Source: Streptomyces sp. B1I3 (GTDB lineage Bacteria; Actinomycetota; Actinomycetes; Streptomycetales; Streptomycetaceae). From it: a stretch of 64,000 bases of DNA. Where the stretch lies: positions 6,408,501 through 6,472,500 of the forward strand of contig NZ_JAUSYD010000001.1 in the NCBI RefSeq assembly GCF_030816615.1, given 5' to 3'. The notes below the pieces were generated by a model, which searched no databases, had not been told where the DNA came from, and was given only the letters and a program-made list of their open reading frames with translations. A program made the position numbers and the translations under genes. This document shows, piece after piece, positions 51,878-59,731 of the stretch (position 1 is the first letter of the stretch; each line of letters starts with the position of its first letter).

Positions 51878-53057
51878 GTGCCTGCCGACGCATCATTGCT
51901 GATCCCACCTGCCCTTGACCAGCTCCGCGAGCGGCCCCAGGTTGTGCCAGGGGAGGTGCCAGGTCTGCTGGAACGGCTGGCCGAGGTACCAGATCCTCGC
52001 GATCCGCGCGGGGTTCGACACGCCCTGGCCGTCGTGCTCGCGCTGGCCGCGTGTGCGGTGTTGGCCGGGGCAACCTCACTGCTGGCGGTCGGTGAGTGGA
52101 TCGCGGACGCACCACCGCAGGTGCTGGAACAGCTCGGCGTGCAGCCTGACCCGGTACTGCCGCGGCGGCTGGTGCCGGCGGAGGCGACGGTCCGCCGGCT
52201 GCTGGCCCGCATTGACGGCGACGCGCTGGACCGGGCCGTGGGCGGCTGGCTCGCCGACCGCCGCCCCGAGAGCTCCGGATTGCGCGGACTGTCAGTGGAC
52301 GGGAAGAGCCTGCACGGCGCGGCCAAGGCCCGCGGCCGCAAAGTCCACCTGCTCGCCACCCTGGAGCACACGTCCGGCTTGGTCCTGGCCCAGCTCGACG
52401 TGGGCGAGAAGACCGGCGAGACCACCTGCTTCCAGCCACTGTTGGACACTGTCGCCGACCTGGCCGGAACCGTGGTTACCAGCGACGCGCTCCAAACCAA
52501 GCGCGAGCATGCCGGATACCTCCTGGGCCGCCGGGCCCACTACATCGCGATCGTCAAAGGCAACCAGAAGAAGCTGCGCAAGCAGCTCAATTCCATGCCC
52601 TGGAAGGAAATTCCGCTCCAGGGCCGCACCCGGAGCAGCGGCCACGGCCGCTCCGAGATCCGCCGGATCAAGGTCGCCACCGTCAGCAACCTGCTCTTCC
52701 CCGGCGCCCGTCAAGCGGTCCAGATCAAGCGCCGCCGCACCGACCGCAAGACCGGCAAGGCCACCATCGCCACCATCTATGCGGTCACCAGCCTGACCGC
52801 CGAGCAGGCCACCCCGCCCCAACTCGCGAAACCGATCCGCGACCACTGGAAGATCGAGGTGCACCACGTCCCGCGACACCACCTTCGCCGAGGACGCCTC
52901 ACAGCTGCGGACCGGGAACGCTCCCCGGGCGATGGCGACCTGGCGCAACCTCGCCATAGGCGCCCTCCGGCTGGGTGGTGTCAAGAACATCGCCGCCGCC
53001 CTCCGCCACAACGCACGCGACGCCCGCTGCCCTCTCACGATCCTCGGCCTCGCATGA
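51878..53057 (+). pseudogene. ISAs1 family transposase with a late frameshift
   Basis: From GTG 51878 about 330 residues are intact: LLERLAEVPDPRDPRGVRHAL, LSVDGKSLHGAAKARGRKVHLLATLEH, VVTSDALQTKREHAGYLL and IRDHWKIE. Near 52860-52870 the frame shifts; the expected end RDTTFAEDASQLRTGNAPRAMATWRNLAIGALRLG to LTILGLA is present in another frame and stops at 53057. One small indel separates the two, so it is either a recent inactivation or a sequence error. Element ends not identified. Confidence 0.8.
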
Positions 53058-53193
53058 TCACAAAACGGATGTCAGCCGACTATGACGAAGCCCTGGTATG
53101 CGACTGGGCCCCGCACGTTCCTCGTACGGGGCCCTTCGCTCCGCCTAGAGTGTCGGGGGACCATTCACGTGTCGTCTGAGATCTGAGGAACCA

Positions 53194-54129
53194 GTGCGCC
53201 GACTTGCCGGCCTTCTCGTCGTCCCCCTCCTGCTGCTGTCCACAGCGGCATGCGGCGACGACAAGGCCTCCGACTCCGTCTCCAAAAACGGGTTTCCTGC
53301 GATCACCGCAGGAGCGAAGTTCGGTGAGAAGCCCACTCTGGCGAAGGGTGAGGGGGATCCACCCAAGGAACTGAAGATCGATGTCATCAGTGAGGGGGGC
53401 GGCGCGAAGCTCAAGAACGGCGAAGCTGTCCAGGTCAACTACCTCGGACAGGCGTGGGACTCCACCAAGCCATTCGACAACAGTTTCGATCGCAAGCAGC
53501 CGTTTGGACTCATTCTCGGTGCAGGCATGGTAATTCCGGGCTGGGAGCAGGGGCTCGTCGGCCAGAAGGTTGGTAGCCGTGTGCAGTTGGTTGTCCCGCC
53601 GGAACTTGGCTACGGAGAGCAGGGCCAAGGCCAGGATATCAAGCCCAACGCCACACTCGTTTTTGTCGTGGACGTGGTGAGTGGGAAGGCAGTCCCGAAG
53701 TCGCCGAAGGGCACCGCGGTTGCCCAGGACAACTTTGACCTGCCGAAGGTCGGTGCCAACACCGACGGCAAGGCACCTAAGGTCACAGTCCCCAAGAGCG
53801 ACCCGCCCAAGAAGCTGGTCTCCAACTACATCATCGAGTCCGACGGGGAAACGCTCAAGGAGAGCGACACCGTGGTCGTGAACTATGAGGCGTACGTCTG
53901 GAAGGGCGAGAAGAAGTTCGACAGCACGTACGACACAGGCAAGGTCGCGATGTTCCCGCTGGCCCAGATCACCGTCAAGGGACTGAAGAACGGGCTGGTC
54001 GGCAAGAAGGTCGGCAGCCGTGTGCTGCTCGTCATCCCGCCGGACCAGGCCTTCGGCGGCGCGGCGCAGCAGACCATTCCTGCCAACTCGACGCTCGTGT
54101 GGTCCGTGGACATCCTGACAAAGATGTAA
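53194..54129 (+). CDS. lipoprotein with two FKBP-type peptidyl-prolyl isomerase domains
   Basis: 311 residues. The lipobox is STAAC (Cys about residue 20). The first FKBP domain (about 70-165) includes VQVNYLGQAWDSTKPFDNSF and GWEQGLVGQKVGSRVQLVVPPELGYG; the second (about 205-310) includes VVVNYEAYVWKGEKKFDSTYD and LVGKKVGSRVLLVIPPDQAFGG. Active-site aromatics are better kept in the first. Probably folds exported proteins at the outer membrane face. GAGGAAC precedes GTG 53194. First core gene after the island. Confidence 0.92.
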   Translation: MRRLAGLLVVPLLLLSTAACGDDKASDSVSKNGFPAITAGAKFGEKPTLAKGEGDPPKELKIDVISEGGGAKLKNGEAVQVNYLGQAWDSTKPFDNSFDRKQPFGLILGAGMVIPGWEQGLVGQKVGSRVQLVVPPELGYGEQGQGQDIKPNATLVFVVDVVSGKAVPKSPKGTAVAQDNFDLPKVGANTDGKAPKVTVPKSDPPKKLVSNYIIESDGETLKESDTVVVNYEAYVWKGEKKFDSTYDTGKVAMFPLAQITVKGLKNGLVGKKVGSRVLLVIPPDQAFGGAAQQTIPANSTLVWSVDILTKM

Positions 54130-54172
54130 GACTGTCCCGGTTGCCCAGTTCATCATTTAGAGGAGCAGTTCA

Positions 54173-54547
54173 GTGAGCATCGAGAAGCCCGAGATCGACT
54201 TCCCGGGTGGCGAGCCGCCGGCCGACCTGGAGATCAAGGACATCTGGGAAGGCGACGGACCGGTGGCCGAGAAGGGCCAGACCGTCTCCGTGCACTACGT
54301 GGGCGTGGCGTTCTCGACCGGCGAGGAGTTCGACGCCTCCTGGAACCGCGGCACCCCGCTGCAGTTCCAGCTCGGTGCCGGTCAGGTCATCGCGGGCTGG
54401 GACCAGGGCGTGCAGGGCATGAAGGTCGGCGGACGCCGTCAGCTGACGATCCCCGCGCACCTCGCCTACGGCGACCGCGGCGCGGGCGGCGGCGCCATCG
54501 CCCCGGGCGAGACCCTGATCTTCGTCTGCGACCTGGTCGGCGTCTGA
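54173..54547 (+). CDS. cytoplasmic FKBP-type peptidyl-prolyl isomerase
   Basis: 124 residues, a minimal FKBP: VSVHYVGVAFSTGEEFDASWNRG, LGAGQVIAGWDQGVQGMKVGGRRQLTIPAHLAYG, and GETLIFVCDLVGV. The key Asp, Phe, Val-Ile and Trp of the FK506 pocket are all there. It lacks a signal peptide. AGGAGCAG precedes GTG 54173; 43 nt after the lipoprotein FKBP, likely one operon, ended by a strong hairpin. Confidence 0.94.
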   Translation: MSIEKPEIDFPGGEPPADLEIKDIWEGDGPVAEKGQTVSVHYVGVAFSTGEEFDASWNRGTPLQFQLGAGQVIAGWDQGVQGMKVGGRRQLTIPAHLAYGDRGAGGGAIAPGETLIFVCDLVGV

Positions 54548-54562
54548 GCCGTCCGGTACCGC

Positions 54563-54598
54563 AGCGAGGGCCCGCGCCGCAAGGCGCGGGCCCTCGCT
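54563..54598 (+). terminator. terminator of the FKBP operon
   Basis: A 16-bp perfect stem (54563-54578 with 54583-54598) closed by a GCAA tetraloop, with TTT at its 3' end. Confidence 0.85.
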
Positions 54599-54661
54599 TT
54601 GGCCCGGACACCCCGGGGCGGTACGGTCGACGGTCGTAGAGCACGTAGAGAAAGGGCGTCG

Positions 54662-55615
54662 ATGGCGATTGCCAAGGCCGAACGGCTGATGAACCTGGCG
54701 CTGTGCCTGCTGGGTACCCGTCGCCCGCTCAGCAAGCGTGAGCTCCGAGGGTCCATCGAGGCCTACCTGGAAGCCGGCACCGACGAGTCCTTCAACCGGA
54801 TGTTCGAGCGGGACAAGGACGATCTGCGCGAACTCGGCCTGGTCATCGAGACCGTGGAGAACCTGGACGGCGACACCGGCTACCTCGCCCGCCGCGACAG
54901 CAACCGGCTGCCCCCCATCACCCTGGACGCCGAGGAGGCCGCGGCCCTCGGGCTCGCCGCCAAGGTCTGGCAGCAGGCCCGGCTGGCCGGGGCCGCCAGC
55001 GGCGCGCTGCAGAAGCTCCGGGCCGCCGGAATGCCGGAGGCCGAGGACGCCTACGAGGTGCACAGCGCCCTGGAGCCCCGCATCCCGGTCCACGAGGCCG
55101 CGTTCGAGCCGCTGATGCTCGCCTGCCGGGACCGCCGCCCGGTCACCTTCGACTACCGCAAGGCCAACGCCGCCCGCCCCGAACAGCGCCAGGTCGAACC
55201 CTGGACGCTCGAGTGCTGGCGCGGTCACTGGTACCTGGCCGGCTGGGACCGCGAACGCGGCGCCGAGCGGGTCTTCCGGCTGTCCCGGATCTCGGGAAAG
55301 GTCCGCTCCCGCGCCGGGGCGTTCACGGCCCAGGTGCCCGACGTGGTCACCGTCCGCGAGACCGTGGAGAGCTGGGCGGGCGAGACCGCGACCAGGACCG
55401 CCCGGATCAGGCTGCGCACCGGGGCCGGATACCCGCTGCGCTCCCGTGCGATATCGGTGCGCGAACTCGGTGACGGCTGGGAGGAGCTGGAGATCCCGTA
55501 CGGACACGGACTGGACGCCTGGCTCGTCGAGTTCGGGCCGGACGTCGTCGTGAGCGAACCCGCCGATCTGCGGGCCGATGTGATGGACCGGCTGCGCGCC
55601 GTGGCCAAGGACTGA
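54662..55615 (+). CDS. pafB: WYL-domain transcriptional regulator PafB
   Basis: 317 residues. An N-terminal winged helix (MNLALCLLGTRRPLSKRELRGSIEAY) precedes a WYL domain (PWTLECWRGHWYLAGWDRERGAERVFRLSRISGK) and a C-terminal extension. With PafC it forms a regulator that activates SOS-independent DNA-damage genes in mycobacteria; single-stranded nucleic acid is thought to be the signal. ATG 54662 follows AAAGGG. The stop is 15 nt before pafC. Confidence 0.94.
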   Translation: MAIAKAERLMNLALCLLGTRRPLSKRELRGSIEAYLEAGTDESFNRMFERDKDDLRELGLVIETVENLDGDTGYLARRDSNRLPPITLDAEEAAALGLAAKVWQQARLAGAASGALQKLRAAGMPEAEDAYEVHSALEPRIPVHEAAFEPLMLACRDRRPVTFDYRKANAARPEQRQVEPWTLECWRGHWYLAGWDRERGAERVFRLSRISGKVRSRAGAFTAQVPDVVTVRETVESWAGETATRTARIRLRTGAGYPLRSRAISVRELGDGWEELEIPYGHGLDAWLVEFGPDVVVSEPADLRADVMDRLRAVAKD

Positions 55616-55630
55616 AGGGGACCCCTGCCC

Positions 55631-56587
55631 GTGGCCACGAACGCCATCGACCAGACCCGGCGGATGCTCTCCCTGGTGACCTACCTGCGTGAGCGCCCCG
55701 GTGCGCACGTCCAGGACGTCGCCCGGGCCTTCGGGATCACCGAGGACGAGCTGATCTCCGACCTCGACGTACTCCCCATGTGCGGCACCAGCTTCCGCGG
55801 CGGTGACCTCCTCGACATCGACACCGACGGCGACCGGATCTGGTGGCACAACCCGGACGACGTCGCCGAGCCGCTGCGGCTGGCCGCCGACGAGGCCACC
55901 GCCCTGCTCGTCGCGGCCCGCGCCGTCGCCACACTGCCCGGACTGCGGGAGAGCGACCGGCAGGCGCTGGTGCGCGCGACCGCGAAGCTGGAGACGGCGG
56001 CCGGCGAGGTGGGGGCCGCGAGCTCACGGCTCTCGGTCACCTTCGAGTCCGAGGGCGGCGTCTTCGCCGAGGTGGACCGGGCGATCTCCGAGCGGCGCCG
56101 GCTCTGGCTGCGCTACTACTCGCCCGCGCGTGACGAACTCACCGAGCGCGAGGTGGACCCGATCAGGCTGTTCGCCGTCGGCCACACCTACATGGAGGGC
56201 TGGTGCCGGCTCTCCGAGGCGCGGCGCACCTTCCGGCTCGACCGGGTGGCCGAGATCAGGCTGCTCGACGCCCCGTCGGCGCCGCCCGAGCTGGAGTTGC
56301 GCGACCTGTCCGAAGGGCTGGTGCAGCCGGCGGCCGAGGACCCGGAGGTCGTGATCGAGGTGGGGCCCGGAGGCCGGTGGGTCGCCGAGTACTACCCCCA
56401 CGACAGCGCGGAGGAGCTGCCCGACGGAGGCATGCGGATCACGCTGCGCACCCCGGACCCGGCCTCGCTGCGCAGACTGGCGCTGCGACTGGGCGGGGAG
56501 GGGCGTATCACAGCTCCGCAGCAACTGGCCGAGAGCGCCCGGCTGGCGGCGCGTGAGGCACTGGCCGCCTACGACGGCGCGCTCTGA
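55631..56587 (+). CDS. pafC: WYL-domain transcriptional regulator PafC
   Basis: 318 residues, paralogous to PafB. Helix-turn-helix part MLSLVTYLRERPGAHVQDVARAFGITEDELISDLDVL, then the WYL core DPIRLFAVGHTYMEGWCRLSEARRTFRLDRVAEI in which the W-Y-L box is degenerate (TYMEGW). GTG 55631, coupled to pafB. Together they control the DNA-damage regulon. Confidence 0.94.
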   Translation: MATNAIDQTRRMLSLVTYLRERPGAHVQDVARAFGITEDELISDLDVLPMCGTSFRGGDLLDIDTDGDRIWWHNPDDVAEPLRLAADEATALLVAARAVATLPGLRESDRQALVRATAKLETAAGEVGAASSRLSVTFESEGGVFAEVDRAISERRRLWLRYYSPARDELTEREVDPIRLFAVGHTYMEGWCRLSEARRTFRLDRVAEIRLLDAPSAPPELELRDLSEGLVQPAAEDPEVVIEVGPGGRWVAEYYPHDSAEELPDGGMRITLRTPDPASLRRLALRLGGEGRITAPQQLAESARLAAREALAAYDGAL

Positions 56588-56624
56588 GCGGCCGTCACAG
56601 GGGAACCGAGGGGACGGAGGTCAC

Positions 56625-56900
56625 ATGAGGGGAACACCGCAGGGGCGGACCGGGCCGGTTCCGGTTGCGGTGGCCGCCGCCGTACGGTTCAAGGCCGCCT
56701 GCCCGGACTGCCGGGGGCGGTTCGAGCTCGCGGCCGGCTCCCTGCGCCTGGCGATAGGAGCCAGCCGCCGCACGACCTTCTACTCCTTCACCTGTCCCGA
56801 GTGCGGCTCCGCCGTCCGCAAGCCGGCCGGGGAGCGCATCGTCGAACTCCTCACCGGCGGCGGGGTGCGGACGCTGCGCCTCCACACCGCGCTGCGGTAG
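56625..56900 (+). CDS. small zinc-ribbon protein
   Basis: 91 residues. CPDC (about 26-29) and CPEC (about 56-59) pairs form a zinc ribbon around RFELAAGSLRLAIGASRRTTFYSFTCPECGSAVRKPAGERIVELL. GGACGGAGG precedes ATG 56625. Located between pafC and a small membrane protein, and conserved there in Streptomyces as far as I recall. Function unknown. Confidence 0.75.
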   Translation: MRGTPQGRTGPVPVAVAAAVRFKAACPDCRGRFELAAGSLRLAIGASRRTTFYSFTCPECGSAVRKPAGERIVELLTGGGVRTLRLHTALR

Positions 56901-56936
56901 CGCGTGCGGTGACGACACACACATCGAGGCTCGTCC

Positions 56937-57134
56937 ATGTTCTGGCCCATGCTCGCCATCGCTCTCGGATTCCTCGGCCTCGCCGTGCTGGGCGTCCTGG
57001 CCGTGAAGGTGTTCGTCGAGGCCCAACGGCTCGGCAGACAGGTCGCCACGACCACCCGGCGGATCAACCGAGCGGCGGAGGATCTCGAACGAGCGGCCTC
57101 GACGCTCGCCGACACCGGTGAGGCCCTGCGTTAG
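56937..57134 (+). CDS. small membrane protein
   Basis: 65 residues. One N-terminal transmembrane segment (MLAIALGFLGLAVLGVLAVKVFV) and a charged amphipathic helix (RRINRAAEDLERAASTLADT) facing the cytoplasm, an arrangement like that of TatA-type or DUF948-like proteins. Located just before tatA. No strong ribosome site. Function unknown. Confidence 0.7.
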   Translation: MFWPMLAIALGFLGLAVLGVLAVKVFVEAQRLGRQVATTTRRINRAAEDLERAASTLADTGEALR

Positions 57135-57349
57135 CGGAGCGCACCCTCCTGATTCACCGGTTCGGGGGGTACGCTGCTGGAGTCGGCCCAGGCAGGGAGG
57201 TGGGGGCCGCAAGCCGGAGTACGCACGGCCATTGCCTCGCGTTTACCCCTGCGGGTTACGATCGCTGCCAGCGCGAAGGTCGGACGTATGTCCGTCCCAA
57301 CGGGTAGCGAGCCCACCCTCCAGTCGCCTCAGTGAGAAGGAAGTCGCAC

Positions 57350-57643
57350 ATGATCGGCAATCTGAAGCCCCTCGAGATCGTTCTGATCATCGCTGTCATC
57401 CTGCTGCTCTTCGGTGCCAAGAAGCTTCCCGACATGGCGCGTTCGCTCGGCAAGTCGGCCCGCATCCTCAAGAGCGAGGCCAAGGCCATGAAGAAGGACG
57501 ACGCGGAGACCGCGGCGCCCACCACGGAGACCGTCGCGGACGCGACCCCGCAGGCGACCACCGCCCGGACGATCCAGGCCGCTCCGGGAGACGTCACCAG
57601 CTCCCGCCCGGTCAGCGAGGCCAAGCCCACCACCCAGAGCTGA
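57350..57643 (+). CDS. tatA: twin-arginine translocase subunit TatA
   Basis: 97 residues. A short N-terminal membrane helix (IVLIIAVILLLFG) is followed by the FGAKKLPDMARSLGKSARILKSEAKAM hinge and amphipathic helix, then a Thr/Ala-rich disordered tail. It oligomerises to make the Tat pathway permeable to folded proteins. GAAGGAAG precedes ATG 57350. tatC follows after 49 nt. The 215-nt gap upstream (57135-57349) presumably carries the promoter. Confidence 0.95.
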   Translation: MIGNLKPLEIVLIIAVILLLFGAKKLPDMARSLGKSARILKSEAKAMKKDDAETAAPTTETVADATPQATTARTIQAAPGDVTSSRPVSEAKPTTQS

Positions 57644-57692
57644 CAGCTGATCCGTACCACCGGCAGCTGCCGCACGAGACGAGGGAAGTGGG

Positions 57693-58655
57693 TTGCTCAA
57701 GTCTGCCCGCAAGCAGGAGAAGGACGACGAGGGGCGGATGCCCCTCCTCGATCACCTGCGTGAGCTGCGCAACCGACTGCTGAAGTCGGTACTGGCCATC
57801 GTGATCGCCGTGATCGCGGCAGCGTTCTTCCAGAAGGACATCTTCGAGTTCCTGATGAAGCCGATCCTGGACTCGGTCGGCTGCAAGAACGGCGCCGTGA
57901 CCATGATCAATGGCCGGCCGTGCGCGGAGATGACCACCAACGGTCTCCTCTCGCCCTTCACCATCGCGCTGAAGGTGTCCCTCATGGCGGGCGTGCTGGT
58001 GGCCACTCCTGTGTGGCTGTACCAGCTCTGGGCGTTCGTGGCGCCCGGCCTGCACAAGCAGGAGAAGCGCTACTCCATGGCCTTCGTCGCCGCGGGGGTC
58101 CCGCTCTTCGTCGCCGGTGCGTACCTCGCGTACGCGATCCTGCCGCAGACCGCGGAGATCATGCTCGGCTTCACGCCCGACAACGTGCGCAACCTGCTGC
58201 CGCTCGACGACTTCCTCGACCTGATCACCCGCATGGTGATCGTGTTCGGGCTCGCCTTCGAACTGCCGCTGCTGCTCATCCTGCTCAACATGACCGGCGT
58301 CCTGTCCGGCGCCCGCATGCTGCACTGGTGGCGCGGGATGCTGGTCGGGCTCACCGCCTTCGCCGCCATCGCGACCCCGGGTGGCGAGCCCATCTCGATG
58401 CTCCTGCTGGCGGGCCCGCTCGCGGTGCTCTACTTCATCGCCGTGGGTGTCTCCCTCCTCAACGACAAGCGCAGGCGGCGGTCCGACCCCGACGCCGAAC
58501 TCGACGACGACGAGGCCTCGCGGCTGGACCTGACTCCCGAGGCCGTCGGCGCGGTCGAGCCGGTGTCCGCGCGGGCCGCCCTGCCCGAGCAGGCCGGCGG
58601 TGACGCGGACGGTGGGCGCTCGCGCCGGCTCAACGGTTACGACGACATCACCTGA
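57693..58655 (+). CDS. tatC: twin-arginine translocase subunit TatC
   Basis: 320 residues with six membrane helices. MPLLDHLRELRNRLLKS holds the signal-recognition Glu; WLYQLWAFVAPGLHKQEKRYSM and PLDDFLDLITRMVIVFGLAFELP are family signatures. The two Cys in the first periplasmic loop (VGCKNGAVTMINGRPCAEM) could form a disulfide. The C-terminal ~75 residues are acidic and disordered. It starts with TTG 57693 behind GGGAAG. Confidence 0.95.
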   Translation: MLKSARKQEKDDEGRMPLLDHLRELRNRLLKSVLAIVIAVIAAAFFQKDIFEFLMKPILDSVGCKNGAVTMINGRPCAEMTTNGLLSPFTIALKVSLMAGVLVATPVWLYQLWAFVAPGLHKQEKRYSMAFVAAGVPLFVAGAYLAYAILPQTAEIMLGFTPDNVRNLLPLDDFLDLITRMVIVFGLAFELPLLLILLNMTGVLSGARMLHWWRGMLVGLTAFAAIATPGGEPISMLLLAGPLAVLYFIAVGVSLLNDKRRRRSDPDAELDDDEASRLDLTPEAVGAVEPVSARAALPEQAGGDADGGRSRRLNGYDDIT

Positions 58656-58660
58656 CCTTG

Positions 58661-58666
58661 TAGTGT
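58661..58666 (+). promoter_or_regulatory. candidate -10 for a leaderless lipid-kinase transcript
   Basis: TAGTGT, then 6 nt, then GTG 58673, with no ribosome site. Confidence 0.45.
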
Positions 58667-58672
58667 CCCCGG

Positions 58673-59563
58673 GTGACCAGCGAGATCACCCTCTTCGTCA
58701 ATCCCACCGCGGGAAGCGGCCGGGGCGCGCGAGCCGCGCAGCCGGCCGCTTCCGCGTTGCGGGACGCCGGATTCTCCGTACGGACGGTCCTCGGAGAGGA
58801 TGCCGGCGACGCCTTGCGGCGGGCCCGGGACGCTGTGGCGGGTGGGACGGGAGCGCTCATAGCCGTGGGTGGGGACGGCCTGATGTCCCTCGCCCTGCAG
58901 GCGGTGGCGGGAACCTCCACGCCGCTCGGCGTCGTCGCCGTGGGCACCGGCAACGACTTCGCCCGGGCCCTCGGGCTGCCCGTGCGCGATCCGGCCGCGG
59001 CCGGGCGCCTGGCCGCCGAGGCGCTCAAGGCGGGAACGGCACGCGAGATCGACCTGGGCCGGGTCGGCGGCCGCTGGTTCGGTACCGTGCTCGCCTCCGG
59101 GTTCGACTCACGGGTCAACGACCGGGGGAACCGGATGCGGTGGGCCGGCGGACGGTTCAAGTACGACCTGGCCATCCTCGCCGAGTTGGCGGCCTTCCGG
59201 CCGATCCCGTACCGCCTCCGGCTGGACGGCGGGCCGGTGCGCGAGACCGAGGCGACGCTGATCGCGGTGGGCAACGGGACGACGTACGGCGGCGGCATGC
59301 GGATCTGCGCCGACGCCGTCATGGACGACGGTCTCTTCGACGTCACCGTCGTCGGGAACTGCAGCCGCGCCACCCTGCTCAAGGTGTTCCCGAAGGTCTA
59401 CAGGGGCACCCACCTCGGCCATCCCGCGGTCACCGTGCACCGGGTCTCCTCGATAGAGCTGGAAGCGGCCGGTGTCACGGCGTACGCGGACGGAGAGCCG
59501 CTGGGCGCGCTGCCCCTCACCGCCACCTGTGTCCCCAGGGCGGTCCGGGTCCTCGCGCCGTGA
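58673..59563 (+). CDS. diacylglycerol-kinase family lipid kinase
   Basis: 296 residues. ITLFVNPTAGSGRG and ALIAVGGDGLMSLALQAVAG are the catalytic-domain glycine motifs; PLGVVAVGTGNDFARALGLP follows; YGGGMRICADAVMDDGLFDVTVV is in the second domain. YegS/BmrU-like enzymes phosphorylate diacylglycerol or related lipids. The GTG at 58673 lies close behind the tatC stop, yet a -10-like box suggests a separate leaderless transcript. Confidence 0.92.
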   Translation: MTSEITLFVNPTAGSGRGARAAQPAASALRDAGFSVRTVLGEDAGDALRRARDAVAGGTGALIAVGGDGLMSLALQAVAGTSTPLGVVAVGTGNDFARALGLPVRDPAAAGRLAAEALKAGTAREIDLGRVGGRWFGTVLASGFDSRVNDRGNRMRWAGGRFKYDLAILAELAAFRPIPYRLRLDGGPVRETEATLIAVGNGTTYGGGMRICADAVMDDGLFDVTVVGNCSRATLLKVFPKVYRGTHLGHPAVTVHRVSSIELEAAGVTAYADGEPLGALPLTATCVPRAVRVLAP

Positions 59564-59609
59564 CCCCTGCGGCGTGACGTCCGGGCCGTGCTGCCCGGGG
59601 CCGTGCCCC

Positions 59610-59678
59610 GTGATCGTCGCGCGGTGGTCGTCGCCCTGTGATGCCGCGCCGTGGTCGTCGCACCATGATCATCGCACC
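59610..59678. repeat. five degenerate 14-bp tandem repeats
   Basis: Units at 59610, 59624, 59638, 59651 and 59665 follow the pattern RTGRTCRTCGCNCN; the third is 13 nt. They fill the gap between the lipid-kinase and helicase genes and have no spacers. Confidence 0.55.
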
Positions 59679-59731
59679 GTGAAACAAAGATCGGGCTGAC
59701 TGTCATACGCGGCGGGTAGGCTCGTATCAAG

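Noticed and set aside
59610..59678. Possible CRISPR array
   Set aside because: Units are contiguous, 13-14 nt and degenerate, with no spacers and no cas genes in the window.
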